In this document: positions 60,728-64,000 of the stretch, in pieces
How positions within the stretch are numbered: position 1 is the stretch's first letter
How the letters are laid out: each line of letters opens with the position of its first letter
NCBI GenBank assembly: GCA_002197995.1
Contig: NGZR01000001.1
Location: forward strand, 7,874,001-7,938,000
DNA from: Gaeumannomyces sp. JS-464
Lineage: Eukaryota > Ascomycota > Sordariomycetes > Magnaporthales > Magnaporthaceae
Length of the DNA: 64,000 bases
Direction: 5' to 3'
Position numbers and translations under genes: made by a program
The notes under the pieces: generated by a model
What the model saw: only the letters and a program-made list of their open reading frames with translations
Databases searched by the model: none
Told to the model about the DNA's origin: nothing

Positions 60728-63700
60728 TCAGGATGCCACAGAGGCCGACACCTTGGGAGAAGGCGTGACGTGGCTGCTCCATTCGTAAACCCGGCCCACA
60801 CCGCGGCCGGGCCCGGTCAGGCCCGCCAGGCGGCTCGCCTTGAGAGGCTCGAGTCCCTCATCATCATCCTCCTCCAGGTACGGCTGCTGAGAAGCCGCGT
60901 CCTTGCGCGGCCGCCGCGAAACCGTCGGTCGGCGCCGGCTAGGCGACCGTTCGTGCTCGGCGATGCCACCATCGTAGCTGTCGCCACGGTGCCTGCGCCT
61001 GGCTCCGCCTCCCGACAGTCCCTGGTCCGAAGACCTGGTGCTCCTCGAATTGCTGCTGTACATCTCATCATCCATCGTGTGCCGCCTCATGCCGCTAGCT
61101 GGGGGCGCCAGGGGCACAGCCGGCGGCGGCATAGACGCCATCGGCATGGCCGGGCTTGCCATAGCCCGCGTGTGCATTGGAATCGTGGTCACATGTGGCC
61201 CAGCAGGGTACGCCGACGGGTATATCTGTGGGTGAAGCGAGTGCGGAGGCGTGTGCGGCTGGTGGTGCAGCGTTGACGAGGGTGACATTGGGACATGGTG
61301 CATTGGCGGCGATGTCACATGGATTGTAGATGGCGGTCCGGCGTGAATGAGCGACGGCGGGGGCGGAGCGTGATGGAGCACAGGCTGCGGCGCCGGTGGG
61401 GGGACTGGCGTGAGCGGGTGCTGGGAGACTACGGGCACGTGGTAGGCATTCTGGGCGGTCCTCGAGTCCGTATTAAATCGTTCCGCCAGGCGCCTATCCA
61501 TCGATGTCGCACGCTTGTTGCGGGCTTTGTTGACATTTGCCACGTAGTCATCGCCAGGGTTGGACCTCTCGTCATCCGGGATCAAGGGAGGCGGCGATGG
61601 TACCGGCATGGGAGCCCGCGACGGTCCCATGGGGATGGGAGGAGAGGGAGACTCATAACCATGGCGGTGGGGCTCAACCATTGATGGCGGAACTGGTGCC
61701 GGAGGCGGGGCCTGCGAATGTGAATAGGACACCGCAGGTGAGTGGTGGTGGTGGTGGTGGTGGTGCACCGATCTTTGCCTGTCCGAGATCGGTGCGAAGG
61801 GGTGCGGTTGAGGCGGCGAAGGTCGGGACTGGACCTGGGGGTGCATGGGGGCCTGGGAGTACGGCGGCGGGTACGAATGCGCCTGTGGCACTGCGTGCGC
61901 GTGATCCCGCGGATACGCAGCCATGGGGCTCGAAACCATTGGGTGCAGCGGCAGCGACTCGGGCTCAAACTCACGTGCATGGCGCTCATGGCGTTCACGC
62001 TCTCGCTCCCTTTCCCTCTCTCTCTCGCGTTCCCGCTCGCGTTCCCGCTCACGTTCACGCTCGCGTTGACGTTCGCGTTGACGATACTCCCGTTCTTGTT
62101 CCCGCTCTCGATCTCGCTCCCGCTCTCGCTCCCGCTCTCGCTCTCGCTGGGAGTGGTGGTTGAAGCTCGAGGACGGAGGAGTCGGCACAGCAGGCGGCGG
62201 GGCCCGGACTGTCCTCGGGAATGCAGCTGAATGTGCGTGGGGAGTCTCCCGGTGGCCCCCATAAGCAGGCGTTGCCGGGGAGTAATACTCGGCACCGCGC
62301 GGCGGTGGCGGTGCCACTGCGGCCAGCGGCCCGAGCGGCACCGGAGTGAGTGCTTGAGTAGGCCGGGAACGGTGATGGTCCTCCTCCTCAGGTTGTCCAA
62401 ATGCGTAGTGGACTTCCTCCTCGTCCTCATCATCGTTGTCATCATCGTTATCGTCGTCATCGTCATCATCATCATCGTCCTCATCGTCGTCGTCAAACCT
62501 TTGAGGCTGAGCGTGCAGCCTGCGTGACAGGCTCGACTCGGGCTGTGCCTGCATCTTCCGTGGCCGCGAGTACTCATCAAGGCCGCGAGATTGCGCGCGG
62601 CGGTCGCGAGAGCTGTGATCACGGGACCTGTCGCGGGGTTGGTCGCGGGACCGGTACGCCTCTGTAGGATCCGGGGCTGCGGCCATAACGCGGGGGCGGA
62701 CGTCCTGGTCTCCCGACTCGAGGCGGTCTGACCTCCTGGAGGACGGCGACGCCTGTTTGTGTTTCAAGACAGGAACATCTTCTTCAGCCTCGCAGTCGCA
62801 GTTCGCAAGCTCGTGGCCGCAACCGGAACATATTTGCACACGTTTAACCGGCTTTGCTTGGGGCCGCTTCAGGGGCGCTTCCTCCTCCTCTGGGCACTGG
62901 GGATCCCGGTGCCAATGATTGCCGCACTCAGTGCAGATCCTGCATTTGCAGTAACTGCACTTGGCGTATCTGCGGCCGCCTTCATCCTCTCTCTCCTTGT
63001 AGAAGTTCTTGCTCTTGATCGGCTTTCTGCAGTGCGTGGTGGGGCAGAGAAGCTTAGGAACTTGTGAGGGCGTGTCAGAGCCCCCGAATGTCTGGGCCTT
63101 GCGCAGCATCGGAGGCTTCTCTACGTGGTCGGGTTCGCTGTGCCTCCGAGAAGTTCTTCAAGGGAGAAAATCACGCGACTCATGTCAGAAAAACGAAGCT
63201 CCATCCCGCCCTTTTACCGATGGGGGAGGACTGGGAAAGAAAACACGCCCAGCAGATGAGCAAAGCGTACCTCCTCGATGAGACACTCTGCCGTATGACG
63301 TCTTCGTCAATGGCCGATCCTTTCCGGTGGGGTTTCCGAGACGCATGGCGGTGTTCCTTGGGTTCACGCTTGTCGGAGGAATGGCGGGAAGGCGAGCGAG
63401 GCTGGTGTCTGCGGGCACCACGGGCGACGGGCGAGTTGTCTCGGCTGCGTTCCAGGCTGTAGTCGGCCTCCTCAGGGATCGCGTCGCCTACGGTGCGTTG
63501 GCGGCGGTGTGCGCCTCCCCGCTTGCTCTTGGTCCGAAGGCGCTCGGCGAGCGTCTCCTTGTCAGAAACTCGGATCTCGGGCTGGTCCTGCTCATCCTGC
63601 GACGACACGGACGTGTCATCGTCCGAGTCGGAGGTGATGGACGAAGTACCGCGGGACATGGAGGGCAACAAGTAAGAGCCGCTGCGGCGGCTGCTGTCTC

Positions 63701-63977
63701 GGTCGGATCGGGAGACGACGTCGTCATCGCACCACACGTCCTTGGAGCGGGCGCGGGGGTTATGCTGCTGAGAGCCCGAGGACCTCGCCGGCGTGGACAC
63801 GGGGTAACTATTGCTTCGATCGGGGCGCATGCTTGACGAGGACGCGGCCAGCGAGGCGCGGGATGGCGTCGTTCGTCTCTGTCGTCTGGGGGACGACTGA
63901 GACTTGGGCTCCGGGCTTTGTATTATGCCCTGGATCGAGGCCTGGCGAGGCGGCGAATCGAGCAGCGGGCCATCCAT
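60728..63977 (-). CDS. Large low-complexity protein with IBR/zinc-ribbon-like cysteine cluster, probably partial at 5' end
   Basis: No family firmly recognised. Two exons, 63977-63271 and 63155-60728 (donor GTACGC, acceptor TTGAAG, phases agree). Exon 1 is Ser/Arg-rich. Exon 2 begins with a compact zinc-binding region: LLCPTTHCRKPIKSKNFYKE, KCSYCKCRICTECGNHWHRD and ICSGCGHELANCDCEAEED, resembling the IBR module of RBR ubiquitin ligases without a RING. After this come an Asp run, about 50 residues of alternating Arg/Glu, a His run and Pro-rich segments. The frame stays open upstream of 63977 (QRDWAK before the Met), so the true start may lie outside the window. Over 1,000 residues; ubiquitin-related function is only a guess. 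Confidence 0.65.
61742..61765 (-). repeat. His-coding GTG trinucleotide run
   Basis: Eight tandem GTG units on the plus strand encode a poly-His run on the minus strand within the same large gene. Confidence 0.8.
61990..62150 (-). repeat. Arg-Glu dipeptide repeat inside the zinc-ribbon gene
   Basis: Degenerate CGNGAR hexamers on the minus strand encode alternating Arg and Glu for about 50 residues. The third codon positions vary (CTCGCG, CTCCCG, GTTCCC on the plus strand), so the protein repeat is better preserved than the DNA repeat. Confidence 0.85.
62436..62490 (-). repeat. Asp-coding GAT/GAC repeat
   Basis: Trinucleotide run (ATCGTC and ATCATC on the plus strand) encoding an Asp-rich tract with some Asn and Glu, between the zinc-binding region and the Arg/Glu repeat. 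Confidence 0.85.
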
Positions 63978-64000
63978 CTTGGCCCAATCACGCTGGGAGG

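Noticed and set aside
61537..62622. Open frames in several other frames across the low-complexity gene
   Set aside because: Simple repeats are open in all frames; only the minus frame contains the zinc cluster and matching splice sites.

Overview
This window is nuclear DNA of a filamentous ascomycete (Pezizomycotina), most likely a Sordariomycete. The evidence is GC-rich coding sequence, short 50-120 nt introns with GTRNGT donors and CTAAC/CTRAC branch points, genes on both strands with 0.2-2.2 kb spacers, and a fungal gene set (Hos3, Utp21, Scc2/Mis4, Srv2/CAP, fungal ROG1-type esterase, 2EXR protein). I saw no tRNA, rRNA, CRISPR or prophage-like element. The assignment to class is inference from protein resemblance.

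Layout, left to right: 5' part of a Vip1/Asp1 inositol pyrophosphate synthase (-, runs off the left edge); UTP21 (+); an AAT-family amino-acid permease and an acetamidase/formamidase-family gene in tandem (+); HIS2 histidinol-phosphatase (+); HOS3 histone deacetylase (-); a cysteine-rich GPI-type surface protein (+); queuine tRNA-ribosyltransferase (-); a 2 kb gene-poor stretch; a 2EXR-domain gene (+); convergent mitochondrial flavoproteins ARH1-type ferredoxin reductase (+) and ETF-alpha (-); RSC8/SWI3 (+); carnitine acetyltransferase CAT2 (+); cyclase-associated protein (-); a cytochrome b5-FMN hydroxyacid dehydrogenase (+); a Rab GTPase with a long insert (+); deoxyhypusine hydroxylase (+); RPA12 (-); cohesin loader SCC2 (+); a ROG1-type serine esterase (-); a MITE-like inverted-repeat element; and a large low-complexity zinc-ribbon protein (-, probably running off the right edge).

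Most genes are housekeeping (ribosome biogenesis, Pol I, chromatin, cohesin, hypusine, tRNA modification). A few neighbours fit metabolically: permease plus amidase for nitrogen scavenging; ARH1 and ETF-alpha for mitochondrial electron transfer; CAT2 and a hydroxyacid dehydrogenase that both end in the peroxisomal signal AKL.

The most striking global property is that about half of the conserved genes, including essential ones, are broken by one to five single-base frameshifts, many of them inside G/C or T runs. The flanking frames continue the same conserved protein, so I read this as systematic assembly or sequencing indels rather than pseudogenes. CDS spans for these genes are therefore conceptual. 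The strongest non-genic finding is an approximately 280 bp element with 37 bp imperfect terminal inverted repeats at 59791-60070. I found no clearly undescribed multi-gene system.
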